Below are positions 1 through 6,901 of a stretch of DNA of 6,901 nucleotides, one piece after another. Each line of letters begins with the position of its first letter. Position 1 is the first letter of the stretch. Source of the DNA: Candidatus Margulisiibacteriota bacterium (GTDB lineage: Bacteria > Margulisbacteria > WOR-1 > O2-12-FULL-45-9); contig JAHIUL010000108.1 of the NCBI GenBank assembly GCA_018817195.1, positions 1-6,901 on the forward strand, given 5' to 3'. The notes under the pieces are model-generated. The model did not search any database. It had not been told where the DNA came from and saw only the letters and a list, made by a program, of their open reading frames with translations. The position numbers were made by a program, and so were the translations under genes.

Positions 1-1587
1 AATCGCGACCACTTACTGCCCTGGGCCAACCTTAACATCCCGCTGGACAGCCAGAACTGCTCATCAAATACCTGTCTGACATTTGGCAGGATTAAACCGA
101 AAGCCTTGCCTGAATTTAAACAAAACCTGGGAAAAATCAGCTCAGCCACCCAGCTTGACATCATTAAACAAACAAAGGAAAACACTTATCTTGTGCTTAC
201 GTTTCTTAAGGAAGAAAGCAAGCTTATTAATGATTTTATCGGCAAGACCGTCTGGTCCCCTCTTACCCTGCCCACCAGCCCAAACACACCTGCTCAGGAA
301 ATTAAACAGATTAACTCACTGATTATTGATACGCAAAAAGATATTAATATTCAAATTAATGAGGCAAAAAATCTATCCGCCTATTTAAGCAAGCTTAAAT
401 ATTCTTATGACCAAGTCCTTGGGCGCAAAACAAATCTCGAGACAAAACAAAACCTGTTAAACACAAACTACGCCTTTATCATCGCTGGCTGGATAAAAAA
501 ACATGATTTTGAAAAAATTAAATCAACCCTGTCCCAGGCCACTGAAGAATTTGATATCTTCCCTGTCATGCCGGCCAAGGATGAAAAGCCCCCAATAGCC
601 CTGGAAAACCCTGTCCCCTTCTCGCCTTTTGAGCTGATCACCAAAATTTACGGCACGCCAAAATATAATGAATGGGACCCTTCTATAGCCCTATCATTCT
701 TCTTTGCTTTATTTTTTGGCATTTGCTTGGGAGACTTTGGCTATGGCTTAATTTTAGCTGGGTTCTCGATTTATTTTTTAAAGAAATATCGCCTGCCTGA
801 GGGCGGCAAAAATTTATTTAAACTATTACTTTTTGGCGGCGGGGTAGCGGCAGTTGTTGGGATATTAACAGGTTCTTACCTTGGCCTAAGCCCTAAGGAT
901 ATTCCTATGGCTTTGTTTCCCTTAAAAAACCTTTTGACATCCATTCAAATCATTGATCCGATCAGAAGTCCATTAACAATGCTGCTTTTCTCCCTTGCCC
1001 TGGGAGTCACTCAAATCTTATTTGGCATAATCCTGCAATTCGCACTCAAGCTGAGAAATAAAGATTACGTTTCAGCTGTACTTGATGATGCTTTGTGGTT
1101 CTTTTTCTTAAGCTCCCTGGTTTTCTTAATTATTTCAAGCGTCATGTCTTTAACAACCGCCAAAATCGCTTCTTACTTAAGTATAGGCGGAGCAGCTGCA
1201 TTAGTTCTTACCCAGGGGCGGCACAAGAAAAATATCATTCAAAAATTCTTAAGCGGTTTGCTTAGTTTATATAAAGTTTCCGGCTATATGGGCGATACCC
1301 TCTCTTATTCACGTTTACTTGCTTTAGGAATGTCTACAACTATTATTGGATCAGTTATCAACATCTTGGCAGGTATGGTCAAAGGCGGTGTGCCAATATT
1401 AGGTGTAATACTGATGTTCGTGCTATTGGTTGTTGGCCATATTTTTAATTTAATAATCGGCACCCTGGGGGCATTTGTCCACTCAACCAGGTTGCAAATG
1501 GTTGAATTCTTTAGTAAATTCTATGAGGGGGGTGGACGGGAATTTCGACCGTATAGAAGAGAAGCTGAGTATACTATTTTGAAATGA
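1..1587 (+). CDS. ntpI: V/A-type ATPase subunit I (a-type membrane stator), 5' truncated by window edge
   Basis: The frame is open from base 1 to a TGA at 1585-1587 (528 residues). The usual length is about 620-660, so roughly 100-130 N-terminal residues lie upstream. A TTG at 106 is not the start: the codons before it already read as family sequence (PWANLNIPLD near residue 8, then TFGRIKP). Residues 1-225 are the cytoplasmic arm with helical segments, a GW motif at 163-164 and the PPIALENP...PFELITKIYG run before the membrane part. About eight membrane helices follow (near 228-245, 246-261, 272-295, 323-347, 363-383, 388-404, 432-457, 464-487). Two conserved channel arginines are seen: R438 in LSYSRLLALGM and R497 in HSTRLQMVEFFSKFYEGGG, matching the essential arginines of yeast Vph1. 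Role by family: forms the ion half-channels against the K ring and anchors the peripheral stalks. It is followed directly by the leader of K. Confidence 0.96.
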   Translation, partial: NRDHLLPWANLNIPLDSQNCSSNTCLTFGRIKPKALPEFKQNLGKISSATQLDIIKQTKENTYLVLTFLKEESKLINDFIGKTVWSPLTLPTSPNTPAQEIKQINSLIIDTQKDINIQINEAKNLSAYLSKLKYSYDQVLGRKTNLETKQNLLNTNYAFIIAGWIKKHDFEKIKSTLSQATEEFDIFPVMPAKDEKPPIALENPVPFSPFELITKIYGTPKYNEWDPSIALSFFFALFFGICLGDFGYGLILAGFSIYFLKKYRLPEGGKNLFKLLLFGGGVAAVVGILTGSYLGLSPKDIPMALFPLKNLLTSIQIIDPIRSPLTMLLFSLALGVTQILFGIILQFALKLRNKDYVSAVLDDALWFFFLSSLVFLIISSVMSLTTAKIASYLSIGGAAALVLTQGRHKKNIIQKFLSGLLSLYKVSGYMGDTLSYSRLLALGMSTTIIGSVINILAGMVKGGVPILGVILMFVLLVVGHIFNLIIGTLGAFVHSTRLQMVEFFSKFYEGGGREFRPYRREAEYTILK

Positions 1588-1640
1588 CCAATAAAGAATT
1601 ATTCAATGACGAAAATTATTTAAATAAAAAGAGGAGGTAA
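1584..1640 (+). CDS. possible 18-codon coupling micro-ORF between I and K
   Basis: The ATG at 1584 overlaps the TGA of subunit I as ATGA, the same junction used at E/C, F/A and A/B. The frame encodes MTNKELFNDENYLNKKRR and stops with TAA at 1638-1640, four bases before the ATG of K. Its last codons AGG AGG TAA are themselves the Shine-Dalgarno site of K, so a ribosome finishing here would sit on the K start. No good ribosome site precedes it, so it could only be reached by reinitiation. A run of 17 stop-free codons in such a short span can easily occur by chance, and the peptide resembles nothing I know. Treat it as a hypothesis; the stretch may simply be an untranslated leader. Confidence 0.22.
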   Translation: MTNKELFNDENYLNKKRR

Positions 1641-1644
1641 AAAC
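1588..1644 (+). promoter_or_regulatory. A+T-rich translation leader with strong Shine-Dalgarno site for subunit K
   Basis: This is the only real gap in the operon. Bases 1588-1630 hold only 7 G/C out of 43. They are followed by GAGGAGGT at 1631-1638, a near-perfect match to the 16S rRNA tail, six bases before the ATG at 1645. No other gene here has so strong a site. K is needed in about ten copies per enzyme against one to three of the others, so a booster of initiation fits. The layout resembles the A/U-rich enhancer upstream of atpE (c subunit) in the E. coli F-type operon, an analogy rather than homology. I see no convincing -35/-10 promoter pair and no hairpin. Confidence 0.7.
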
Positions 1645-2115
1645 ATGGATTTTGGTTTTGCATTAGCATTAGCTGGGGTTGCGGCATCCGTTTTATTGGG
1701 GGGTATTGGATCAGCCTGGGGCGTAGCCATTGCCGGAGAAGCAGCCGGAGGGGTTTTGACTGAGGACCCTGAAAAATTTGGACGACTCCTGGTTATGGTA
1801 GCCTTGCCAGGCACCCAAGGCTTCTATGGCTTCTTAGGCGGTTTTTATATAATGATGAAAATCGGCCTTTTAACCGGCGCGGCGCCAATCAGCACGATGG
1901 CAGGACTACAGCTACTCTTTGCTGCCCTGCCAGTTGGTATGACCGGCCTTGTTTCAGGAATTTACCAGGGCAAGGCTTCTGCTGCAGGCATTCATTTAAT
2001 TGCCAAACGGCCGGAAGAAATGGGCAAAGCCATCATTATTCCAGCCATGGTCGAAACCTATGCGGTAATTGGTTTATTGGCAACCATACTTATGGTCAGT
2101 GGAATTATTCTATAA
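1645..2115 (+). CDS. ntpK: V/A-type ATPase subunit K (rotor-ring proteolipid, four-helix, predicted Na+-binding)
   Basis: 156 residues, four membrane helices (about 4-30, 46-73, 86-116, 128-155) built as two repeated hairpins: GIGSAWG...LTEDPEKFG then LPGTQGFYGF in the first, GIYQGKASAAGI...KRPEEMG then VETYAVIGL in the second. This is the duplicated 16-kDa form of the c subunit, very close to Enterococcus hirae NtpK. The ion carboxylate is E137 in the second hairpin; the matching place in the first hairpin is Q58. L54, T57, Q58, Y61, Q108 and E137 line up with the E. hirae Na+ ligands and their hydrogen-bonding tyrosine (L61, T64, Q65, Y68, Q110, E139), so sodium coupling is predicted. The loop joining the hairpins is about five residues longer than in E. 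hirae. The start is fixed by the strong Shine-Dalgarno site. The ring turns against subunit I and is coupled to the shaft through C. Confidence 0.97.
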   Translation: MDFGFALALAGVAASVLLGGIGSAWGVAIAGEAAGGVLTEDPEKFGRLLVMVALPGTQGFYGFLGGFYIMMKIGLLTGAAPISTMAGLQLLFAALPVGMTGLVSGIYQGKASAAGIHLIAKRPEEMGKAIIIPAMVETYAVIGLLATILMVSGIIL

Positions 2116-2124
2116 AACAAACAC

Positions 2125-2487
2125 ATGTCAATCCAAGAAATTGAAAAACGAATAATTGCTGAAGCTGAGGTTGAAGCTGCCAAAATAAAGAAAGAAACTG
2201 GCGCTTCAATCCACCAGCTTGAAAAGGCGCAGGCAGCCAGAAATAAAGACATTGAAGCTGAAATGAACAAAACAACCCAGCTCAAAGCTGAAGAAATCAA
2301 ACGTTCAATCCTTGTTCCTGCCAGGCTGAAAGCAAAAAGGGTCATGCTTAAAGCTAAACAGGATGTTTTGTCTGAGATTTACAAAGATATTCAAAAAGCA
2401 AAAAAACTTTCGGCTGCTGAGTTAAACAAGTTAAGGGAAGACAGCGAAGTTCGAGCCGCAGAAATATTATTTGGAGCGCAAAAATGA
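2125..2487 (+). CDS. ntpE: V/A-type ATPase subunit E (peripheral stalk), unusually short
   Basis: 120 residues, charged and rich in Ala, Glu, Lys. Residues 1-66 are an almost unbroken coiled-coil-like helix (EIEKRIIAEAEVEAAKIKKE and on). The stretch around 60-95 (RSILVPARLKAKRVMLKAKQ, then DVLSEIYKDIQKA) matches the boundary helix of subunit E, and the position between K and C is where E always lies in this operon type. The usual length is about 185-200; here the C-terminal alpha/beta domain that caps the stalk and grips subunit B seems to be missing, replaced by a short helix-like tail. The frame ends in a clean ATGA overlap with C, whose own N-terminus is intact, so a simple frameshift is unlikely. 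No Shine-Dalgarno site precedes the ATG (the upstream bases are A/C-rich); it lies nine bases after the K stop and probably depends on coupling. A G/H-type stalk subunit is an alternative reading but less likely. Confidence 0.8.
   Translation: MSIQEIEKRIIAEAEVEAAKIKKETGASIHQLEKAQAARNKDIEAEMNKTTQLKAEEIKRSILVPARLKAKRVMLKAKQDVLSEIYKDIQKAKKLSAAELNKLREDSEVRAAEILFGAQK
2473..2487 (+). promoter_or_regulatory. Shine-Dalgarno and ATGA stop-start junction E/C
   Basis: GGAG at 2473-2476 lies seven bases before the ATG at 2484, and the stop of E (TGA 2485-2487) overlaps that ATG. The site is supplied by the Gly-Ala codons GGA GCG of E. This supports the chosen start for C and translational coupling. Confidence 0.7.
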
Positions 2488-3473
2488 GTCCGGATGAATA
2501 CAATTACGGCGTGGCGCGAATAAGGGCCCTGGAAGCCAGGATGCTAACCCCTGCCCAAACTGCACGCATGTCGGCTGCGCCTGATTTCCAATCGGCCTTT
2601 GCTGTATTATCTGAAACTACATATTCGGAAAAACTGCCAAGATTAAAGATCCCGTTTGATTTTGAAGAGCTATTTGAGCTGGAGTTAATCTCCCTCAAAC
2701 AATTATTTGACCGTCTGGCCCCGGCCAATGAGCTAATCACTGCGTTATTTAAAAAATATGATTTCTTGAACTTAAAAACCATCATGAGAGATTTCATTCT
2801 AAACGATAAAAACCCGGGCAAATACTCACGAGCCGGCACAATTGATCCTGCCAAACTGAATCTTTTTGTCTTTGAAGGCATAAGGGATTTTGAAGATAAA
2901 AATATTGTTAAAGCTGTTGAACAGATTAAGGCAGGCCTTGATAAAAATACCGATGCGCAATTAGTTGACAACATCCTGGACAAATCTTATTACAAATATT
3001 TAAAACATACTTATCAAACCTGTCCTTCCCCATTGGTCCAAAACCTGGCAAACCATATTATTGACCTAATCAACATAAAAATTGTCCTGCGAACCAAAGA
3101 ACTTAATCAATTAAAAGAATTCTTATTAGAACCAGGACTGATCGATAAAGATATTTTGATTGGTCTTTTTGAAAAAAGCGGCCAGGATATCATTACAAAA
3201 CTAAGCTACACGCCTTACCTGCCGGCCTTAGCCTCAGGACTTGAATATCTCGGCAAAAACAATTCATTTTACTTACTGGAAAAACTGATGGACAATTTTA
3301 CTGTCAGCCAATTCAAAACAGCCAAGTATATCAGCTCCGGCATTGAGCCCTTAGTTGGTTTTTACCTGGCTAAAGAGAATGAGATAAAAACCTTAAGATT
3401 TATTCTGATCAGCCAAAAAAGCAACATCTCAACAGAACAAATAAAGGAACGCTTAAGACTAAGTTATGTATAA
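2484..3473 (+). CDS. ntpC: V/A-type ATPase subunit C (d-type rotor socket)
   Basis: 329 residues, normal for the family, all helical with no membrane segment. Family signatures are in order: YNYGVARIRALEARML at residues 6-21, KYDFLNLKTIMRDF around 91-104, YYKYL at 169-173, DLINIKIVLR at 194-203 and the strongly conserved C-terminal block at 288-308 (EPLVGFYLAKENEIKTLRFI and following), ending in [10 protein letters not shown]. By family knowledge it forms a funnel with threefold internal similarity that sits on the K ring and receives the base of the D/F shaft, linking ring rotation to the head. The ATG is set by the ATGA overlap with E and the GGAG seven bases upstream. The last eight bases overlap the start of F. 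Nothing in it looks degenerate. Confidence 0.96.
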   Translation: MSPDEYNYGVARIRALEARMLTPAQTARMSAAPDFQSAFAVLSETTYSEKLPRLKIPFDFEELFELELISLKQLFDRLAPANELITALFKKYDFLNLKTIMRDFILNDKNPGKYSRAGTIDPAKLNLFVFEGIRDFEDKNIVKAVEQIKAGLDKNTDAQLVDNILDKSYYKYLKHTYQTCPSPLVQNLANHIIDLINIKIVLRTKELNQLKEFLLEPGLIDKDILIGLFEKSGQDIITKLSYTPYLPALASGLEYLGKNNSFYLLEKLMDNFTVSQFKTAKYISSGIEPLVGFYLAKENEIKTLRFILISQKSNISTEQIKERLRLSYV

Positions 3474-3786
3474 AATAAAAATAATCGGGCCCAAATATTT
3501 GATTGCTCCCCTGGCTATTTTAGGCCTGGAGATATTGGCGGCTGAAAGTGAGCTCGAAGCGCGCGGAGCGTTAAACAAAGCAACTATTAAGAATGAACCA
3601 GCCTTAATTTTTATTACAGAAAGATTGGCCGCTGATTTACAGGACGAAATCAGCAGCTTGAATTCTAAACCTGATATTAACATCGTCATGCTGCCTGACA
3701 ATAAAGGCAGTCTTGGCTTGGCTTCTTTTCAAATTGAGCATCTGGTAAAAAATTCTATAGGAGCGGAGGTTGTAATTAGAAAATGA
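3466..3786 (+). CDS. ntpF: V/A-type ATPase subunit F (rotor shaft, small Rossmann-like)
   Basis: 106 residues, the usual size (about 100-110). The N-terminus [20 protein letters not shown] is the first strand and turn; residues 46-52 (ALIFITE) and the LAADLQDEI helix that follows are the family core; [12 protein letters not shown] and the final helix with [14 protein letters not shown] match the C-terminal part. By family it binds subunit D on the central shaft and can modulate ATP hydrolysis. The same product is called NtpG in the E. hirae naming. Its ATG lies eight bases inside the end of C. The nearest purine-rich site (AAGGAA around 3444) is too far for a normal Shine-Dalgarno contact, so translation probably depends on coupling to C. 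It ends in an ATGA overlap with A. Confidence 0.94.
   Translation: MYKIKIIGPKYLIAPLAILGLEILAAESELEARGALNKATIKNEPALIFITERLAADLQDEISSLNSKPDINIVMLPDNKGSLGLASFQIEHLVKNSIGAEVVIRK
3760..3786 (+). promoter_or_regulatory. Shine-Dalgarno region and ATGA junction F/A
   Basis: GGAGCGGAGGT at 3760-3770 contains two purine-rich cores; the nearer, GGAGGT at 3765-3770, ends 12 bases before the ATG at 3783, rather long spacing. The TGA of F (3784-3786) overlaps the ATG of A. Coupled initiation is likely. Confidence 0.6.
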
Positions 3787-5534
3787 GCGAAGGAAAAATA
3801 ATTAAAGTTGCCGGTCCACTTGTCGTGGCTAAAGGAATCCCGAACGCGCGGATGGCTGACGTTGTCAGCGTTGGCGAAAAAGGCTTAATCGGAGAAATTA
3901 TTGAACTAAAGGGCGATGATGCTTCAATCCAGGTTTATGAAGAAACAGCCGGCATTGGGGTTGGCGACAAAGTTACTTCAAGCGGCATGCCCCTTTCTGT
4001 TGAACTTGGCCCGGGCTTACTTACCTCAATTTATGATGGTATTCAGCGTCCGCTGGAATTAATTGAAAAAATATCCGGCGCATTTATTGAACGCGGCATT
4101 GTGGTTAACGCCATTGACCGCAAGAAAAAATGGGAGTTCACCCCAAAGGTAAAAACCGGCGATCAAGTAAAACCCGGAGATATTTTAGGCACTGTCCAAG
4201 AAACCTCACTGGTGGAACATCGCATCATGGTCCCCGAGGGGATTGAAGGCGCTGTTGAAGACATTAAAAAAGGTTCTTTTAATGTTACTCAAACAATTGC
4301 CAAAGTATCTGGCAAAGAAATTCGCATGCTGCAGCGCTGGCCAGTTAGAAAACCGCGGCCCTTTGCCACCAAACTGCCGGTTAAAGAACCGTTAGTAACA
4401 GGTCAAAGAATTATTGATACCCTGTTCACCATTGCTAAAGGCGGCACTGCCTGTATTCCTGGACCGTTTGGTTCCGGCAAAACAGTAGTCCAGCATCAGT
4501 TAGCTAAATGGGCAGACACTGATATTGTTATTTTTATTGGCTGCGGCGAGCGCGGCAATGAAATGACAGATGTGTTAATTGAATTCCCTGAATTAAAGGA
4601 TCCAAAATCAGGCAAACCATTGATGGAAAGAACAGTTTTAATTGCCAATACATCTAATATGCCAATTGCTGCTCGTGAAGCTTCAATTTACACCGGTGCA
4701 GCTATTGCTGAATATTTCCGCGATATGGGTTATAACGTTTCCCTCTCAGCTGACTCAACCTCGCGCTGGGCAGAAGCTTTGCGCGAAATGTCAGGCAGAT
4801 TAGAAGAAATGCCAGGAGAAGAAGGCTACCCTGCTTACCTGGGCGCCAGGTTGGCTGACTTTTATGAACGGGCTGGCTACGGAATTTGCCTGGGTTCGGA
4901 CCAGCGTAAAGGATCTTTCTCAATCATTGGCTCAGTTTCCCCTCCCGGCGGTGATTTATCAGAACCTGTTGTTCAAAATACATTGCGGATTGTAAAAGTC
5001 TTCTGGGGCTTGGACTATGCCCTGGCCCACAAAAGGCACTTCCCGGCAATTAACTGGCTGCTCAGTTACTCATTATATATTGATAACCTGCAGGGCTATT
5101 TTAAAGACAACGTGGCCGAAGATTGGGGCAAGGTCAGGACAGAAGCCATGCGCCTTTTATCTGAAGAAGCAGAGCTTGAAGAAATTGTCCGCTTAGTCGG
5201 CCTTGACGCCCTGTCTGCCAGGGAACAATTAATCTTGCTGGTCAGCAAATCAATTCGCGAAGATTTTCTTTATCAAAGCGCTTTTGATCCAGTTGATCAA
5301 TATACAAGCTATAAAAAGCAGTATCACCTGCTTAAAGTTATCATCACCTTTTATAAAGAATCATTGTCCGCCTTAGAAGCAGGCGTTGATTTAGACGAGA
5401 TCAAATCCCTAGAAGTGATTAACCAAATTGCCAGAGCCCGCCTTATTCCAGAAGAAAAAGCTGAGGCAGAGCTTCAGGCGATTGAAAGCTCAATTAAGGA
5501 ACACATAGCAACTTTAAAAGGAGCGATTCAATGA
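3783..5534 (+). CDS. ntpA: V/A-type ATPase catalytic subunit A
   Basis: 583 residues, full length for the family (about 580-600). In order: N-terminal beta-barrel (1-70, [15 protein letters not shown]), the A-specific non-homologous bulge domain (about 110-195), then the nucleotide-binding core. The P-loop GPFGSGKT is at 227-234 with K233 and T234; the catalytic glutamate is E256 in [29 protein letters not shown] spans 321-340, then [20 protein letters not shown] at 341-360; SPPGGD 385-390 and [13 protein letters not shown] 420-432 complete the signature, followed by the helical C-terminal domain. These residues correspond to K238 and E261 of E. hirae with a constant offset of five. All catalytic features are intact, so the enzyme should be active. 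A hydrolyses or synthesises ATP at the A/B interface, completed by an arginine of B. It is flanked by ATGA overlaps at both ends. Confidence 0.99.
   Translation: MSEGKIIKVAGPLVVAKGIPNARMADVVSVGEKGLIGEIIELKGDDASIQVYEETAGIGVGDKVTSSGMPLSVELGPGLLTSIYDGIQRPLELIEKISGAFIERGIVVNAIDRKKKWEFTPKVKTGDQVKPGDILGTVQETSLVEHRIMVPEGIEGAVEDIKKGSFNVTQTIAKVSGKEIRMLQRWPVRKPRPFATKLPVKEPLVTGQRIIDTLFTIAKGGTACIPGPFGSGKTVVQHQLAKWADTDIVIFIGCGERGNEMTDVLIEFPELKDPKSGKPLMERTVLIANTSNMPIAAREASIYTGAAIAEYFRDMGYNVSLSADSTSRWAEALREMSGRLEEMPGEEGYPAYLGARLADFYERAGYGICLGSDQRKGSFSIIGSVSPPGGDLSEPVVQNTLRIVKVFWGLDYALAHKRHFPAINWLLSYSLYIDNLQGYFKDNVAEDWGKVRTEAMRLLSEEAELEEIVRLVGLDALSAREQLILLVSKSIREDFLYQSAFDPVDQYTSYKKQYHLLKVIITFYKESLSALEAGVDLDEIKSLEVINQIARARLIPEEKAEAELQAIESSIKEHIATLKGAIQ
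5518..5534 (+). promoter_or_regulatory. Shine-Dalgarno and ATGA junction A/B
   Basis: AAGGAG at 5518-5523 lies seven bases before the ATG at 5531, and the TGA of A (5532-5534) overlaps that ATG. It is a good initiation site and consistent with equal A and B output for the A3B3 head. Confidence 0.75.
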
Positions 5535-6901
5535 TCAAGGAATACCAAACAGTCACCGGCATTGCCGGGCCTCTGTTAATTGCTGAAAAAATTGACGGGG
5601 CAAAATTTGACGAAGTAGTTGACATTGAACTGCCCAGCGGGGAAATACGCACTGGCAAAATACTTGAGGTGCACGAAGATAAGGCCATGATCCAGGTTTT
5701 TGAAGGCACTGACGGACTTGACATCAAATCAACAAAATTAAGGTTAAAAGGCCGCGGACTGGAAATAAATGTCAGCCCTGATATGCTTGGCCGATCATTT
5801 TCCGGGCTGGGCAAGCCAATTGATAACGGCCCGCAAATTATCCCAACCAAGAAAATTGATATTAACGGCATGCCTATTAACCCTTATTCTCGTGATTATC
5901 CAAATGACTTTATTCAAACCGGCATCTCTTCAATTGATGGGTTAAACACCTTATCGCGCGGCCAAAAGCTGCCGATTTTTTCCGGCTCAGGCCTGCCCCA
6001 CTCCCGTATTGCCGCCCAAATTGCCAGACAGGCAAAAGTAATGCGCGATGAGGAGAAATTTGCCGTTGTTTTTGGCGCTATGGGCATCACCTTTGAAGAA
6101 GCGGAATTTTTCATGGCCAACTTCAGGAGAACCGGAGCCATTGAAAATGCTGTTTTATACGTCAACCTGGCCAATGACCCGGCTATCGAAAGGATTGCAA
6201 CTCCGCGCGTTGCCCTAACTGCCGCGGAATATCTGGCTTTTGACCTGGGCATGCACGTGTTGGTCATCTTAACTGACATGACAAATTATTGTGAATCCTT
6301 GCGCGAAGTTTCTGCCGCACGCAAAGAAGTGCCTGGGCGCCGCGGCTATCCTGGCTATCTTTATACTGACCTGGCAACCATTTATGAACGCGCCGGCAGG
6401 CTCAAAAACAAGAAGGGTTCAATCACCATGATCCCGGTTTTAACCATGCCGGATGATGATAAGACCCATCCGATACCTGATTTAACCGGTTATATTACAG
6501 AAGGACAGATTATTTTAGACCGAAGCCTTGAGCGCAAAAATATTTATCCTCCAGTTGACCCACTACCCTCGCTTTCCCGGTTAAGGGACAAAGCAATTGG
6601 CGAAGGCAAAACCAGGGAAGACCATGCTCCATTAGCAAATCAAGTTTTTGCTGCTTATGCGCGCGGTCGTGAAGTGCGCGAACTTGTTGTTGTATTAGGC
6701 GAAGGCGCCCTATCTGACATCGACAAACTCTATCTTAAATTTGCCAACTTATTTGAAAACCGTTACCTCACCCAAGGAGAAGAAGAAAACCGCTCAATTG
6801 AAGAAACTTTAGATCTTGGCTGGGAGCTTTTATCAATCCTGCCGCGGGAAGAATTAAAACGTATTAAAGACGACATGTACGCAAAATATGGCAAAAAAGA
6901 G
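5531..6901 (+). CDS. ntpB: V/A-type ATPase regulatory/non-catalytic subunit B, 3' end cut by window
   Basis: The frame is open from the ATG at 5531 to the last base: 457 codons with no stop. Family members have about 460 residues, and the sequence ends in [15 protein letters not shown], so only a few codons are probably missing. Residues 1-75 are the beta-barrel; the nucleotide-binding-like core holds [19 protein letters not shown] (150-168), where the Walker lysine is naturally absent in this family; [17 protein letters not shown] 179-195; [20 protein letters not shown] 247-266; and [23 protein letters not shown] 268-290. R350 in PSLSRL is the arginine expected to reach into the catalytic site of A (the same number as in E. 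hirae). The C-terminal helical domain fills the rest. B forms the A3B3 hexamer with A and is the docking site for the peripheral stalk subunit E, which is short here. Subunit D would be expected next. Confidence 0.98.
   Translation, partial: MIKEYQTVTGIAGPLLIAEKIDGAKFDEVVDIELPSGEIRTGKILEVHEDKAMIQVFEGTDGLDIKSTKLRLKGRGLEINVSPDMLGRSFSGLGKPIDNGPQIIPTKKIDINGMPINPYSRDYPNDFIQTGISSIDGLNTLSRGQKLPIFSGSGLPHSRIAAQIARQAKVMRDEEKFAVVFGAMGITFEEAEFFMANFRRTGAIENAVLYVNLANDPAIERIATPRVALTAAEYLAFDLGMHVLVILTDMTNYCESLREVSAARKEVPGRRGYPGYLYTDLATIYERAGRLKNKKGSITMIPVLTMPDDDKTHPIPDLTGYITEGQIILDRSLERKNIYPPVDPLPSLSRLRDKAIGEGKTREDHAPLANQVFAAYARGREVRELVVVLGEGALSDIDKLYLKFANLFENRYLTQGEEENRSIEETLDLGWELLSILPREELKRIKDDMYAKYGKKE

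Noticed and set aside
83..322. 79-residue + strand frame overlapping subunit I
   Set aside because: It lies in another frame of a well-supported gene and its translation shows no recognisable family sequence.
106..1587. TTG at 106 as the start of subunit I
   Set aside because: The frame is open back to base 1 and the 35 codons before it match subunit I family sequence, so the gene starts upstream of the window.
1596..1604. GAATTATTC near-palindrome in the I-K spacer as an operator or terminator
   Set aside because: It has four-base arms around one base, cannot form a hairpin, and is unsurprising in A+T-rich sequence.
1816..1818. Q58 in place of a carboxylate in the first hairpin of K as a damaging mutation
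   Set aside because: The same Gln is found in E. hirae NtpK, where it is a Na+ ligand; it is the normal state of duplicated proteolipids of this type.
2113..2127. K-E fusion by readthrough of the TAA, since both genes share a frame
   Set aside because: It would join a rotor protein to a stator protein, which cannot work mechanically, and no readthrough context is visible.
2504..2983. 159-residue antisense frame across subunit C
   Set aside because: Low-complexity Ser-rich translation opposite a conserved gene; a shadow. The same applies to the antisense frames at 1620-1814, 2058-2345, 3459-3701, 4702-4923, 5494-5871 and 5914-6279.
5978..6034. Missing Walker A lysine in subunit B ([13 protein letters not shown]) as a sign of decay
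   Set aside because: B subunits of V/A ATPases normally lack the GKT motif and do not catalyse; the rest of the gene is intact.

Overview
The window is one continuous stretch of a V/A-type (archaeal/vacuolar-type) ATPase operon, with all genes on the + strand. The order is I - K - E - C - F - A - B, which is the arrangement seen in archaea and in bacteria such as Enterococcus (ntp operon) and Thermus. Both ends are open. Subunit I has lost its N-terminus at the left edge. Subunit B runs off the right edge, probably with only a few residues missing. The small peripheral-stalk partner (subunit G/H) would be expected just upstream and the rotor shaft (subunit D) just downstream, but neither is inside the window.

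The source looks like a bacterium or archaeon of moderate G+C (low-to-mid 40s % by eye) using a standard code with TAA/TGA stops. Strong Shine-Dalgarno sites and the E. hirae-like K subunit suggest a bacterium. I cannot name a phylum from this sequence. An uncultivated anaerobic lineage is plausible but is only a guess.

Layout: 1-1587 is subunit I (stator membrane subunit with the two channel arginines). A 57-base A+T-rich leader with a perfect Shine-Dalgarno site precedes subunit K (1645-2115), the four-helix ring proteolipid. Next come a short subunit E (2125-2487), subunit C (2484-3473), subunit F (3466-3786), catalytic subunit A (3783-5534) and subunit B (5531 to the end). Four of the junctions overlap by 4 or 8 bases, so expression is probably translationally coupled. 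There is no gene-free stretch over 60 bases, no terminator-like hairpin and no mobile element.

The genes work as one machine. The A3B3 head hydrolyses or makes ATP. C and F (with the unseen D) form the rotor shaft. E (with the unseen G/H) is the outer stalk. I and the K ring carry the ions. The points of most interest are: (1) K has every side chain that binds Na+ in Enterococcus hirae NtpK, so a sodium-coupled enzyme is predicted; (2) K has one carboxylate per four helices; (3) subunit E is only about 60% of normal length and seems to lack its C-terminal globular domain; (4) an 18-codon micro-ORF exactly fills the I-K gap and ends inside the Shine-Dalgarno site of K. No wholly new system was found; the window is a recognisable ATPase with some unusual details.
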